This document shows positions 44,438-56,447 of a stretch of DNA of 64,000 nt, one piece after another. Position numbers and translations under genes: made by a program. Below the pieces are notes generated by a model. It did no database searches. It saw only the letters and a program-made list of their open reading frames with translations, and was not told the DNA's origin. How positions within the stretch are numbered: position 1 is the first letter of the stretch; each line of letters opens with the position of its first letter. The stretch is from Symsagittifera roscoffensis (lineage: Eukaryota > Xenacoelomorpha > Acoela > Convolutidae): the NCBI RefSeq assembly GCF_963678635.1, contig NC_087068.1:39145649-39209648 (forward strand). Direction: 5' to 3'.

Positions 44438-46522
44438 ATGGGAATAGGATTAGTTCTTAATTGGCCCCTGTCCCCCCTCTTATATAAGTGCTCTTTAGAT
44501 TTTGAAATTCAATCTGACTGTCAATTTTGGCTGGTCGGGCTGGTCTTTTTCCTTCTCCTCGGGACCTGGCCCTCTTTTGCGATGAAAGTCAACCAGACGG
44601 CTGGCGCAGCATTCATGGTGGAGACCCCGATTATCATCGCGAGCCCAATGGAGACAACCTGGGTGTCAGTTTCCTTCGCTGTGGTGCCTGCAATTAACCG
44701 AACAGTCCTGGATATCGCATTTCAAGAACACCAATTTATGCTGGTCGAGCAATGGGTGGAACATAAAATGAAGATTTGTGGTGACTCCCTAACTACCAGT
44801 GACCTTGTTAACATTACCTACCTCGTGTTCAAGGGTATAGAGTATGAGATTGAGGAAATCGATACAGTCCTGGCGGAGATGAGGAAGCGAGTGACGACTT
44901 TCGTTGACAACCGAGAGAGAGCGGCGGCACGGGACAAAAGATAGATCAAACTGGCGTTGGGCAGAGTCGCAGCAGCAATTGTCCTTGCTCCAATCCTGGA
45001 AGGTTTTTGCCAATTCTTCTCCTTCTTTTGCTTTTGTGGAGACAACTCAGCAATGAATAGGCTGGGGAACGAAGCATCGTTTCTGACTGGGCTGTTCGGA
45101 CGATAGTGTTGGAAACCGGAATGAAGCTGCACTTTTTGGGCCACTCCCTGAACAAGACTCAGACCCAATTGAAAATAAAATCCCACGATTCAAATGCTAA
45201 CTTCGAGCTCTTCCGTGGACTGCTACAACAGTTACTTGGAGGAACGGACGACCAGCGGAGGAGGAAGAGCGCGTGCGATAACTAAAAGTGGAAATCGCTG
45301 TATAGTCAGTCCGTGAAGTTCTCTACTGTGGTACCGAATCACTCACAGACTATGGACTCGGTCAGGGCGGAGTTAACGGCTTTCAAGATGGCCGTTCACA
45401 ACTACGGCTATATCCTGGACGATGCTCTGAGCTCCTTGACACGAGGATACGTGCCCGCAACCTTGGTACCCCCGGAAGTCTGAACGAGTATTTTAGATGG
45501 TATTCGCTTAGATGGGATGCAGGAAGCCATTCCAAGGGCAGAGTTGATGACTTACTACGGCTTTGAGCTAGTCCAATCGACAGTAATTACGGACTCAGGG
45601 ATAAACGTGTTGATCAATATCCCGGTGCACCACAGGACAGGTCTACACGTGGTCTATCGAGCAAACTCGTTGCCTCAAACCGCGGAAGAGGGATCTACGG
45701 CGACGCATTACAAGTTTTCTAACACCCACTCGTTGGTCCCCGAGCGACGAGACAACTTTGCCAAAGTATCAGGCGATATGATTGCGGCGCATTGTAGCGG
45801 AAACAGCCGCCTGAAACTGTGTTTCCGACCTTTTGCAATGTCACGAAGCAGCGCGTCGTCATGTTTGGCCAGCTTATTTTTCAATTTGCCCACGACTGCG
45901 CTAAAGCTATGCCCCCAAGAAGTGGTGGTGCTGCCCGAGACCCCTTGGCTATTTACTTAGAGGAATCAACTTACCTGGTCACCTCGCGGGATGCTGACTA
46001 TAAGTTGTTCAATTACTGCAGAGGAGCAAAAGAGAGCGGAGAGACGACAAGGGGCTGTCGAAGCTGGTTACTCCGACCAAGCTGCGATGGCGTATCGAGA
46101 CCCCGGACGGTGCTATGGTACTAGTACTTGATCCGAGAAGATGCCAGTACGAAACGGGGTTAACCATCACAATACAGCAGCACCCGCTTATCCGAGCCTT
46201 GTTTGCCACATTGAAAGAAGCGGAGAGGAACTTGCCGGGTGTGATGATACCGGAGGTTTTACGAGAGCAGGCGCAGAGTGAGATGGTGGAAGCACTTCGG
46301 CTCAATCTCATTCAGTTTCCCGAAGGGTCAATGGACCAAGAGGCCCTAGCAGAGATCGCCAAACCTTTTGCGGACCAGATATTGAGGAAACATGCGCCTT
46401 TCCACTGGCAAGCGGCACGCAGTGGACCGGTCCAGTATGTGGCTGAGATTATGATAGTATTGATAGTGTTAGCAGTCCTAATTTACACCTACCGCCGATG
46501 TGCTTCAAAGAGGGAGGGATAA
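44438..46522 (+). pseudogene. env: env-like glycoprotein region, broken
   Basis: The third gene of the element. The first frame (44438-44944) contains a hydrophobic signal-type segment ('FWLVGLVFFLLLG') and N-glycosylation sites (for example 'NQT', 'NRT', 'NIT'). A basic cluster of furin-site type lies at 45256-45267, before a stop. A later open piece (45517-45960) is followed by another frame change, and the last piece (46115-46522) ends in a single hydrophobic anchor ('IMIVLIVLAVLIY') and a basic cytoplasmic stretch. This order (signal, mid-protein basic site, C-terminal anchor) is that of errantivirus F-type envelope proteins. At least three breaks prevent expression. The assignment is from architecture, not from an alignment. 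Confidence 0.75.
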
Positions 46523-46819
46523 GCGAGAAATATTATTAGACGACGCCGACGAGACTGGTCGGACAATTACAATTGGTGCGGGATGAGAAGGATGGACGAA
46601 AGAGTTCCCCCACCGCGATACGATACGCCCTACGAAAAAGCGAGGACTAAACTAGCTAGTTACCCCCAGGGATCGATGGGATACGATTCGTTCAGCGGGC
46701 AAATCTATCTGTCCCCAAGGATTCCCGAAACGCCAATGTTTGACGAAACGAGTACCTCGAGGATAACCGAAGCGAGCGGCTCGACGAGTACACCATTGAT
46801 GGGAAGAGGCATGAGTTAA
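46523..46819 (+). pseudogene. Open extension after the env-like stop codon
   Basis: After the TAA that closes the env-like piece, the same frame stays open to a TAA at 46817-46819. It encodes an Arg-rich stretch, then Pro/Tyr/Ser/Thr-rich sequence ('RVPPPRYDTPYEKARTKL', 'SSTSRI'-like, 'SGSTSTPLMG') with an ATG at 46583. It may be the distal cytoplasmic tail cut off by one stop mutation, or an accessory frame. PPxY-like 'PPPRYD' is not an exact PPxY motif. No homology is claimed. Confidence 0.45.
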
Positions 46820-47243
46820 GTCCGCAAGAAGTGGGGGATGCCCCCAACGACTGAACCGAAGGTAGGAAGAGTCGTCGCTGTTAAGAACACAAGTGTGTGA
46901 GGGGACCCCGATCACCCAGAGGAAATCGTCCCTATCCCTACCCTGAGGCTGCCATACGTTGGTAGGAGACAGCAGTTTGGGAGTGCTATCCACCCCACGT
47001 GGACGTCGACGGCGCGTCAACACGGGGACTACCCCTTTCGAGGAAGTCCTCGCTGGCATCCGAGGACGGATGGAGAGACTATTGTGAGGAAGAGACCTCC
47101 GAGGGAGAGAACATCAATTATTATAACGAAATAAAAAATAACTTAAATAAAAGATAGACTCAATTGTAATAATTTAATCAGAAACGTTGAAGAATTGTTT
47201 AATCCCAAGCGTTGAACAGCATTATTCGGTAGAAAAATAAATT
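46820..47243 (+). other. Untranslated 3' region of the gypsy element
   Basis: Noncoding; the G+C-rich first part changes abruptly to A/T-rich sequence at about 47110, before the polypurine tract. Confidence 0.6.
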
Positions 47244-47254
47244 AAAAGGGAAGA
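47244..47254 (+). other. Polypurine tract
   Basis: 'aaaagggaaga' one base before the 3' LTR, the expected position of the primer for plus-strand DNA synthesis. Confidence 0.8.
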
Positions 47255-47255
47255 C

Positions 47256-48289
47256 TGTAGAATTGGGGATTCTACTGTATTGCATGCTATAGCAACATGA
47301 GCGTAAGATTGATTCGTCATTAAGCTAAGTAGCAGAGTAAACAGTTAGTTAATTAAAAATAACTCGGTTTTGAGGTGAATTTGGACTTGATATTTGCACA
47401 ACTTAGTTAGAGATGCCTATAATGAACTTGGAACTTAAGACTAGTGGCTTCAGAGGAAGAATTCAAATAAGACCTTACGAAAAGGGTACCGAAGAAAATG
47501 TCAGGACTTGTAGGGACGACATAACTCTAACTATAACTAAAACTCAAATATACAAGTAGAATAGAGAAAAGAAATTAGCCTACCCTTAGGCAGAACGCTG
47601 TGAATTACTAGAGAGAGCAATTGGTTCTCGTTAGTTAGAGAACAATTGTGCTGTGAGAGCGAACGATTGGTTCTCAGTTAGTTAGAGAACAAGAATTGCT
47701 AAAGAGAGAGTTAACTAGTTGTGAGATTAGTTGGGTTCTCAATAGTTAGAGAACCAAGAATAGCGAAGTAAAGAGATCAGTCAAAATACCTCGAAAGAAT
47801 AGTGATCCTTAGTGACACTATCAATTTTAGCAGGTCGGACTGAGTGATTGTGTGGAATTACTGTGGGTAAATCAATAATTAGAATTCTCTAGAAAAAAGA
47901 CAATTGTTGGCTAAGTTATTTGGAAATCGAATTGTAATTAGGCAATTGTGTTGATTGATCGCGGACCCTTTCCTTTTGATTAGATTACTAGATTATATTC
48001 AGGTCACCTAGAGCTTTCTGTAATTGGACCAATATTTATCCGAATTTGATTAGTACTGGAAATTCTTGCGATCGGCGAGAGTGACCAAGGCAGCCTCAAG
48101 AGCAGTATAAAGAGGGGCAAGTAACAGATTACTGTACAGAATAGTAGCCACCAACTTAACTCTTTCGGGATTGTGGATAGTAGTGAATCACGGTTGCCCC
48201 GCAGAATTCATTTTCATAGGGACCACTTTGCGGTGTCGTTAAGTTAGAGTGCGTGAACGGACCTAGAGGAGCACTCCCTGAATTCTACA
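47256..48289 (+). repeat. 3' LTR of the gypsy element (1034 bp)
   Basis: Begins 'tgtagaatt' and ends 'aattctaca', perfect 9-bp terminal inverted repeats. It has the same TATA-like box (48106-48111) as the 5' LTR. It carries one additional copy of a motif in which 'ggttctc' and 'gagaac' flank 'agttagttaga'-type sequence, so there are four such small palindromic modules here (about 47620-47760) against three at 38470-38575. Confidence 0.95.
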
Positions 48290-49754
48290 CCGAGTACCAT
48301 GATGTACTCCCTACAAATTAACTAAATGTTTTTGAGAACGTTAAAGTCGGCGTAAAAAATAACGCCCTAAACCATAGTTCTCCGCCTTTATTTCGTGAAG
48401 TTATAGTGAATAGTGGAGTGGTGAATAGTGCGTTTTGGTCTTCAATTTTGAATTATTGAAAATGAATCTGTCAAATTTTAACATGTTATTCTCAATTTTT
48501 TTTGAAAACTTTTTTCAAGTGACGTAGCAAGTAACTACATTTACTATCGATTGCCTCGAGGCGTCAAATTCTTATTTCATCGATTCAATTTGATGACGTT
48601 TTTTTCTCTTAGTATAGATCTCTTTCAGTATAAACTTCAGTAATTATACGTAATAGCACCAAAAATTTGAAAAACTGGGAAGCAAAACTTGTAGTAGCAC
48701 AGAAATAGTTATCAGCCACACCGTCAACCCTTAATGGCTCGAACGCACGCTGATTGCAGCGCATAAACTCAATTGATATACAAAGTCGTACACTTGAAAA
48801 ATTATACGTTATGAGACCTCTTCTTAATGAACAGCCGTTTTTATCAATCGATTATAACTATACAAGGCAACTCTACAGGCCTGAAGTGTACATTGAAAAT
48901 GTATTTTCAAGGCAAAAAAGTACAAACTGTTAGTTCACCTCAATTTCCAACCGAAAGAGATTGATTTAAAAATTTTCTCCCTGTTTGGCCATTGAAATTT
49001 GAGACAGCGTTTTTAAGCATTATCGGTATAACATGAATGATACAGTGCAGAGATTCCAGTGCATCGGCTTGCATAAATACAAGCAGCATAATTAGTAGTT
49101 GAATTTTTAAAATGTCGAAGAAACAAAAATGAAGAAGATGGAAATTTCTTAGACTGTGAATTCAAAACTTGGAATTGTTAAGTTTTGACAGATTTGAAAT
49201 TGTTTTGCATAGAAACAATTTTCCTTTATTTAAAGCTTTATAATTCAAGCATATGCGCGTTACTTTTTGTGACCTTTATCAAACTAAAGTTTAATGCTTT
49301 TCTAATGTTATGCCATGCGAACAGTATCTAAAAGCTCGTCCCGTCCATGTTAAAATACAAGCACGGGAAAAAAGAGAGGCAATAAGACAAGGAAAAGGTA
49401 AAAAATGTCTATTCCGTCGGCCGGCGAAAAGCACTGAAAAATTTCAATACGTGTAAGATACACATTACCTGTTTCTATTTCAAATTTCGTATCCATAATT
49501 TACGTAATTTCCTCTTCCCATTTTCCTGATTGAAAAAGTCAAAATTATTAAAAGATTATTGCATATCCAAATATTTATTGCACTAGAACGCGGTCAATAG
49601 TAATTTCGACCTTTTATTGATCGAAATACTGCGCTTTTTTTTGTTTCCAGCAAGGAGCGAAATTCACTAAATCACTCTTGAACCAGACGCATTTGCAATT
49701 TTAGCCTGCCAATTGGTTATTATAGACATTTTTATTAAGACCTTTTTGTTCCAG
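48290..49754 (+). other. Intron B-C after the gypsy insertion
   Basis: AT-rich and noncoding. Nothing recognisable; it ends in the acceptor 'ttttgttccag' at 49744-49754. Confidence 0.5.
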
Positions 49755-50609
49755 CACCTGAAATTGAAGGCTGACGAATCGATTAACGAGAGAGAGAATC
49801 TACAAGATTGTAAAACAGGACTACACGATTCCAAGATTAGCAATGGGGGATTCATTCTCGCAGGCGCCGGGGACTCCCACGAGAATAGGCAAAATTACCA
49901 AAGATTCACTGAACCGAAACGAGAAACAAGTTACAGGCACCAGAACAACCATTTAAATTCGTCCAATTTGTATAAACAAAAAAGCTCCCCTAACCAGGAA
50001 CGCCCAACAACATTTAATCAGCTATCAACACCTGATCAAAATCAAATACAACAAAGCAATCAATCTCATAAATATGACTTGAACACGCAGTTTACACCAA
50101 TTAACAGCAGTACACCGAATTCAATTAGGAAAAATTTGCAAGATGAAAACCAAGAAAATAATGAGAGTAGAACCAGTTTAGATACCACAACAAGCGGCTC
50201 AACGGTTTGTACTGCTATTGAAACTCGCGATTCAAACTATATTTCAAAACTTCAGCGAGATATTTTAAAAGAATCTGGGATACTTGACGACGATGAAATA
50301 CGTATCGAGGAATCGCATATAGCTCCGAAGTTAACCAAGTTGTCAAGTTTCAAAGCAGCGGATGTAAAACGACAACAGGAAACGAAAGCTCCGAGCGTAC
50401 TTGGGTCGAATTACGTGAAAGAAGACTTGCAATATGACGGAAAATTCCTCCAATCAGCACCGGTTGCTGATAAATCGCAAGCAGGAGGCTTAGAGGGGGC
50501 TTTGGGAAGAACTAAGGAAGCTAATCCCTCAACTTCAGACTACAGCCGTGGTCATATCGGCGCATCAAAAGACGTGGAATTACCCTTAGCCTCTAAAGAC
50601 ACCAACAAG
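49755..50609 (+). CDS. Coiled-coil/zinc-finger gene, exon C
   Basis: An exon of 285 codons between acceptor 'tgttccag' and donor 'aag/gtaact', phase 0 at both ends. It starts with a short charged helix ('HLKLKADESINERENLQD') and is then mostly Asn/Gln/Ser/Thr-rich ('NQIQQSNQSHKYDLNTQF', 'ENQENNESRTSLDTTTSGS'). A more ordered acidic segment follows ('YISKLQRDILKESGILDDDE' then 'IRIEESHIAPKLTKLSSF'). The tail is polar. This is probably a disordered linker with one or two short binding segments. It is the clearest long host exon inside the window apart from exon G. Confidence 0.85.
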
Positions 50610-51512
50610 GTAACTATTGCACTCATATTTTATAGTTCAAAAATAAGAAAGCTTAGATAACCGAAAAGTCAAGTAGTTAGGTTAAGAAGCGGTTTTTCAA
50701 GTTAAGTTTCAAAAAGATTTTTTTTTCGTTTTTGAACGGCAGTTTGGAATTTTTTGAGCATATGGTGTCAAATTTGAAATCAAAGCATTTGTGAAAAATC
50801 AATTCACGTTGTAAATTGTCAAAAATCATAAAATAGCCATCATAGCATTTTGAAAAAATTTGATCCTTGGAAGTATTTATCGATATAGTTCAAATTGAGC
50901 GAATTTGTCCTGAAACTATTTGCATCGGCAGATCGATCAATCCTGATTATTGAGTGGACAATTTGAGCCCTTTTTTCATAATATCAGAGAGCTAGTAATA
51001 TAAATTCATCCTGGTTATTGTTATGATCAAAATTAACATAAACTATATATACCACTCTTATCTTTATTCCCGCTGGTATAAATTGAAATTACCAATCGAC
51101 TGTAATCTTTCATATCAGTTTTATGCATCAACTAGTTACCTGGGCGACAAATAACTGTGTTTTTAAATAGATACTGCATTTTGTCTGGTTGAAAAAACAA
51201 CGACGTCGTTTCACGTATCTAATTTTCAGTCAGCCACCCAGACATTAAAGAGTATCAGGTTTCTTACTTTGTCGGAGTCATTTGTAAGTTTTGTTTGATT
51301 TATTAGAACTAGTTGCAGTTTCTTTAAAAAAAGTAATGTTGAAGGGAGCTGATTATTTTCAGGGGCGCTAGACCGTGTTTTTATTAGTCGTATTAAAATT
51401 TATCCAGCCAAGTTTAATCATATGTATGCTTATTTTACATCCGATTTCGACGCACAGTTTGCAACCGGCAAATGTTTGAAATTTTGATTTTTTTTACTCA
51501 CTGCTTTCGCAG
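50610..51512 (+). other. Intron C-D
   Basis: 903 bases, AT-rich, noncoding, from 'gtaact' to 'gctttcgcag'. No repeat recognised. Confidence 0.75.
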
Positions 51513-51869
51513 GTTTACTTGACTAAAACGGTCAGCAGAAGCGAAAGCCAGCCCCAATTTATAACCAGAAGCAATAACAACCCGACAAACGAAACTAACA
51601 GCAAGAAAAGGATTCATTTTCGAGAAACGCCGACTCACAACTTCGTTGAGCCGGACAACAATTTCGCGGCTGATTTGTCCGACGACGACCCAATTGAAAG
51701 ACTCCCTCTTTCTTCGAGGTCGAGGGGAGGTGTGGGGAGTGGTGATAACAAAGGGGGCTGTTCGAATTTGAGTCTGTTCGAAGAGTTGGATCGGCTGAGA
51801 AAGAATAACGCCGCAATGCAGACTGTCATTGATCAACTTACTGAAGAGATCCAGCTGCGCGATAAAACG
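51513..51869 (+). CDS. Coiled-coil/zinc-finger gene, exon D
   Basis: An exon of 119 codons, acceptor 'tttcgcag', donor 'acg/gtaaat', phase 0 both sides. The first half is Ser/Asn/Arg-rich with an acidic patch ('DNNFAADLSDDDPIERLPL') and a Gly-rich loop ('SRGGVGSGDNKGG'). The second half is a clear coiled coil: 'SLFEELDRLRKNNAAMQTVI' followed by 'DQLTEEIQLRDKT', with Leu/Ile/Val in a and d positions. The helix continues into exon E ('INDLESQIQQLSQII'), which supports the splice junction. Confidence 0.87.
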
Positions 51870-53145
51870 GTAAATTTATAGGGTCAAAAAAGTTCAGATG
51901 AAGCCAAAAATATTTTAAAAAAGAAAAAAATTATTTAATAATGTTGTTTCTGGGTGCTGAAAAATCCCCCTAAACAGCACAATGAGCTTGAATTTCAGGT
52001 CTCAAAACTTAATAAAAAATTATGCATGGATCTTGGCTACTTCCTCGTCTTCATTTCTTTTAAATAAAGAAGGAAGTAAAAAATTACTATGACCATATGC
52101 AGATTATGTCTGAAAACTTCTAACCACAAAAATTAATATAACTCACATTAATCTCACTTTCTTCACTGTGTTAAATTTCTTTCATTGTAATTTTTTCATT
52201 TCCGTCTTTGTTGGTTCAAAATATGGGAATTCAAGGTTCATTGATTTATCAGGGAAAACTTTGAATTTTTAAACTCAAACTCTTAAAGCTGTTTTCGGCA
52301 ATTTTTTCATCTGTTCAAAAAGCTTTCGAAAAAGTTTTTTATCTGCTGAAAAATCTCTCAAAAGAAGCTCTCGTGAAAAAGCTCTCGAGTTTTTAAAGAG
52401 TCGATGAACGTAGTGAAGATTTTTATGAGGTCGTGATAATTTTTTTTGTTTTTTTTTCTCAGGAAAAGTCTTGAAACTTGTTCGCCCTCAAATGAAGATT
52501 TCGTGGTTTGACTTTGATTTCATTCTATGTTCAGATCATATCTTCTGACAAAAGGAAGGTGAACTCCACTATCAAACAGCAAAAGTGGAAATGTTGTGAA
52601 AAATTTGACTTCTAATTTCGAAAGTGGATTTAATTTTCAAATTTCTTAGAAAAATCAAGACTCTGCCTATTGGTCCAGTTTTCTCAAATTGATTTGATTT
52701 TACCGAAAAAAGTGACCGTCATAAAATATTTTTCATACTAAAAATGATCTAGGTCACATATTTTTTACTTAAATATTTTTTACTTTGAAATTCAAAAAAT
52801 GAAATTTTTTCAGAAAAAATCAGATTATTTCTTCTTCTTTGCGTTCAGCGACTCTTTTCAAACCGTATATTGGCTATGCTATAAATTATCTTAAAACTAT
52901 CAAGGTTTTGAAACTTAATTTGCGCAAAATTTTCTAAATTTCAATTGGCGCATAATGTAATTGACGAATTAATCCGGCTTCAAAATTGCATTGAGGCACG
53001 CTCATTAATCCAAATATTGAATTAGTTGGCGTAATTTTATCATTTTGTAGTTATCATCTTGACTTTACATTGTTTGTGGGTGGATGATATTCAACCAAAA
53101 GAATGAATCTTTTTGAAAATTTTCTGTGAAAACGTTAATTGAAAT

Positions 53146-53192
53146 CCTTCGGAACATTCAGCGTTTTGCCCTGATACGAACATTTTTCTATA
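53146..53192 (+). repeat. Fragment of the ~530-bp repeat (3' end)
   Basis: 'tcggaacattcagcgttttg' followed by 'ccctgatacgaacat' matches the 3' hairpin region of the family ('tcggaacattcagggcttcg' then 'ccctgatacgagcag'). Confidence 0.6.
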
Positions 53193-55023
53193 AAATTTAG
53201 TTCTTTCTTGATGCCTAGATTTCATTGAGAAAAATGCTTTTTTGAGAGAGTTCAAAACTTCTTATCTGGCCTAAAAAAGTTAAAATAAAACTCGATGCGC
53301 TTTGGAAAGAATTGAAGCAGAGAGGAAATTTTATACATCTTGTTTTCGTTTTCAGACAATTAACAATTTTTCTGAAGAGATCTTTTAACTTGTTCTGAAA
53401 AATTGTTTTAGGTTAAGGCAAAATTTTTCTGGATTTAAAACTTTACTTATCTGATACGTAGAGTTTTTTTTATAAAAAAAAAAGTTTTTTTTTGCAATTC
53501 ATTAAGCTTTTTGTAGTCCAAAATCTAAAATTATGTCATAGAAAGTTCTATAGTTCCGGAAATTTTTTTCACAGAGAAACATACTTAAAAAAGTTGTATA
53601 GAAATTTAGAATCTCACTAAATTTTCATAGTTTATGTTGTCTAAAATTATTTGGTGCCAATTGTTGTCAAATGTGGCAGATGCTCTTTTAATTTTGTTTT
53701 ATCTGTTTTTATTTTAACTAATAATTGCTCGTAAAAATGTTCGGCAGAATCAATCGAATTTACAATGAAAATGAGTATAACTAAAAGTTAATGTGTTAGC
53801 TTTGATACAAAGCTGGTGAATGATACCCTCAACCTTTTGGTATTATTTGTATACACACTCAAACAGATTTGCTGCGAGCTTTTTGCATCTTAATTTTTTT
53901 GGAAATTTGTTCATTGTCTATACTGATTTTGCCGCTGAGCTTAATTTGCCGGCCCTGTTGTCTGCCCTTGAAAATCAGGACAACTTAGTTTTTGAGAGTG
54001 TTTTATTTTTTCGTTTATTTTTTCCAAGCAAAATTGAGCATCACAACTAATCATCGTAATGAGTCATGTGATATATCATTAAGAAAATTAGAAGTGTGAA
54101 AAACATTGACAAATTTGTTCCAGTGTTAAGAAATTTAGCCCAATTCCGAGCGAGTAAAGCGATAAAATTTTACCAATAAGGCTGAAAAATTCTTCCAGTT
54201 GTGATTGGAATGGAATGACTTCAAAAAATTTGACAGAGTTGTCCCAGTGTTAAGAAAAACCAGTTTTAAAGTTTTGAGTATTTTTCCAATTTCGAGCAAA
54301 CAAAGCAATCGAGTATAGTTCGTTATATATACAAATTGACCATTAAGGCTGAGAAAGTTTGGTTTATTAAAAAGAAAACTAATTTTGAAAGTTTCAATTA
54401 GCGCTTAATCGACACTGAAATGTGACCGAACTATATTTTTAAAAGTAGAACTTGATTTTATTGATCCAGTTTTCTTAAATTGGCCTAACTTCTTCTAAAA
54501 AGTTTCAATCCTAAATTGTTCTTTGTCAATTAAAAATTATCTTTTCGGAGAGTTTTAAGGCTATCATTTTTTTTTGAAATTCGAAAGTTAGGATTTTTTC
54601 AAAAATAAGTAAGACTCTTTTTGTGTACTTGCGTTTTGCGTTCATTGATTTTTTTCCAACTGTAGTGGGTGATTTTATATGCCTCTCAGTAAAACAGGAA
54701 TTCAATGAAAAAAATTTAAAAACAGCAAAATGAATCACAAGTTTTGAAATTCGGTTCCCAGTCAACAATTTTTGTTACTGCGCTGTGAAAACTATATGAT
54801 AAATCAAAACGGTAAAATTTATATCAAAAATTTTTAAGAAAATCGCTGATAAATTTCAAAAGATTACTTCAAAAGTAAATTGCACCATTTTTCTCGAAAT
54901 TGTCTGTCAGAAACGAGGGTGAATAGACAATAAAAGTGCTGTGTAATTCCAATTACAAATATAATTTTGAACAATTTTTTATCTCAAATCTATACTTTTC
55001 AACTTTAAATACAAAAAGCAGAA

Positions 55024-55084
55024 TGCACAACGTTTTAAATTTAACTATATCCAAGTGCACAACGTTTTAAATTTAACTATATCC
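55024..55084. repeat. Direct tandem duplication, 32-bp period
   Basis: 'tgcacaacgttttaaattta' plus 'actatatcc' occurs at 55024-55052 and 55056-55084 without a mismatch. The 'gtgcacaacg' core recurs at about 55625. Confidence 0.9.
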
Positions 55085-56309
55085 CCCCTCGAGTACCTAG
55101 TAAAGATTATCCCACCTGTAAAGAAATAAATCAACAGTTAAGCATATCAGAATTTTATACCTAATAACGAATTCCACCCTTTTGCAAAATGGGGGATATA
55201 CTTAAGAGATCCAAAACTGAAAAAGGTTTTAGTATGATACGCCACACTGGAGAAGCGACATCTTGCTTTGAGGTATTGTAAATTGCGTAGAAAAAAGACA
55301 ACCTGAACCAGAGTTCTTACCCACTTTCGAGAGTGATTGAAACAAAAACGGTGTTTGATTATGAATTAGCGTGGTCAGATGCATCTGTGATTTATTTTGA
55401 AACTGATGTTATGTAACAAAACAACACCTTTTTGGTGCGTTCATGTTAGTCGTTCCTGTTAATCGATTCCCGCAATGAGAGCTAATGGTATGGAACTAGT
55501 TGTAAACTCTTTGACCTGTCTATAACATTTCGACCATATGAGATGCGAATCCTTTCAGCACAATAGAATGGAGGGCGGTCTTAGAGAAGAATGGTTCAAA
55601 AGCAGAAGAAAGGGTCTAATTAAAGTGCACAACGATATGTAGGATGCGATGAAGCTGATACATGTTGCGCGCTTTCCAGTCCACAGAGTCAAATTTATGA
55701 AAACGCGGGCCACTAGGAGAGAGTGTTCACTGTTGTATTTGTAATATTTTTTTAGTGTTCTGCTCTTGTACCATTCTGCTCAATGCTCCGCCTCCGATAA
55801 AATAAATAACACAATTTTTAGCTGGTTCGAAGTCAAAGTTCCAAAGCTCACAAAGCTGTTCAAAAATTTAACAATCATTTAGCTGTCAAATCATTTGTTA
55901 AAAATTACAGAGGTTATACAACTCTTTAAATGGACCGGAAAATGACCACTATTTAATTCACAGCAAGCCTACTACGATGACTTGGTAAGTCCATTGCTCT
56001 TATTGGCAAACACAACTTCTCGTGTCATTGTAGATTTTCATCATCTCTGCTCTTCGATTGATTGATTATACATTACATGTATGTACCAGTGATTACTGTT
56101 TACCTTTTAGTTAAAAAAAAACAAAAATAAATTTAAATCGAGGCGAAGCTTTATCTGACTAGTTTATTAATCATTATGAGCCTAGTGAGTTCCATCATAT
56201 GGTTTGTATTCAAAATTTCATAGTCATTAATTTGCTCAATCTTTCGTATTTCAATCTTTGGAAGGGCTCAAAGTAAAGTTTTAATTTGGCACATCATCAT
56301 TTTATTGCC

Positions 56310-56447
56310 GACTGACGGCGCGACTTAAGAAAAGACTGACGGCGCGACTTAAGCACGCGGCGCGGCTGCGAAATCCAGTCTGAAAGCGGTACGCGGGGCG
56401 TGACTTACAAAGTCTTTCTTAAGTCGCGGACCTCGACGCGGGTGTCG
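56310..56447. repeat. CpG-rich island with direct and inverted repeats
   Basis: In very AT-rich surroundings, 'gactgacggcgcgacttaag' occurs twice in tandem (from 56310 and 56334). The reverse complement 'gtctttcttaagtcgcg' lies at 56412-56428, pairing with 56319-56336 apart from one base. Between them is 'cacgcggcgcggctgcg'. No open frame. Confidence 0.8.

Larger units (their letters stand above)
38128..48289 (+). mobile_element. Ty3/gypsy env-bearing retrotransposon (errantivirus-like), full-length but inactivated
   Basis: A complete element: 5' LTR 38128-39107, primer-binding site, gag, protease, reverse transcriptase, RNase H, integrase, env-like region, polypurine tract and 3' LTR 47256-48289. 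Flanks 'ccgtg' (38123-38127) and 'ccgag' (48290-48294) fit a 5-bp target duplication with one change. Every gene carries stops or frameshifts, so no functional protein set remains. The interior is much richer in G+C than the host intron (36 of 60 bases at 42361-42420 against 11 of 60 at 37021-37080). It sits in the intron between exons B and C in the gene's own orientation. Confidence 0.97.
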
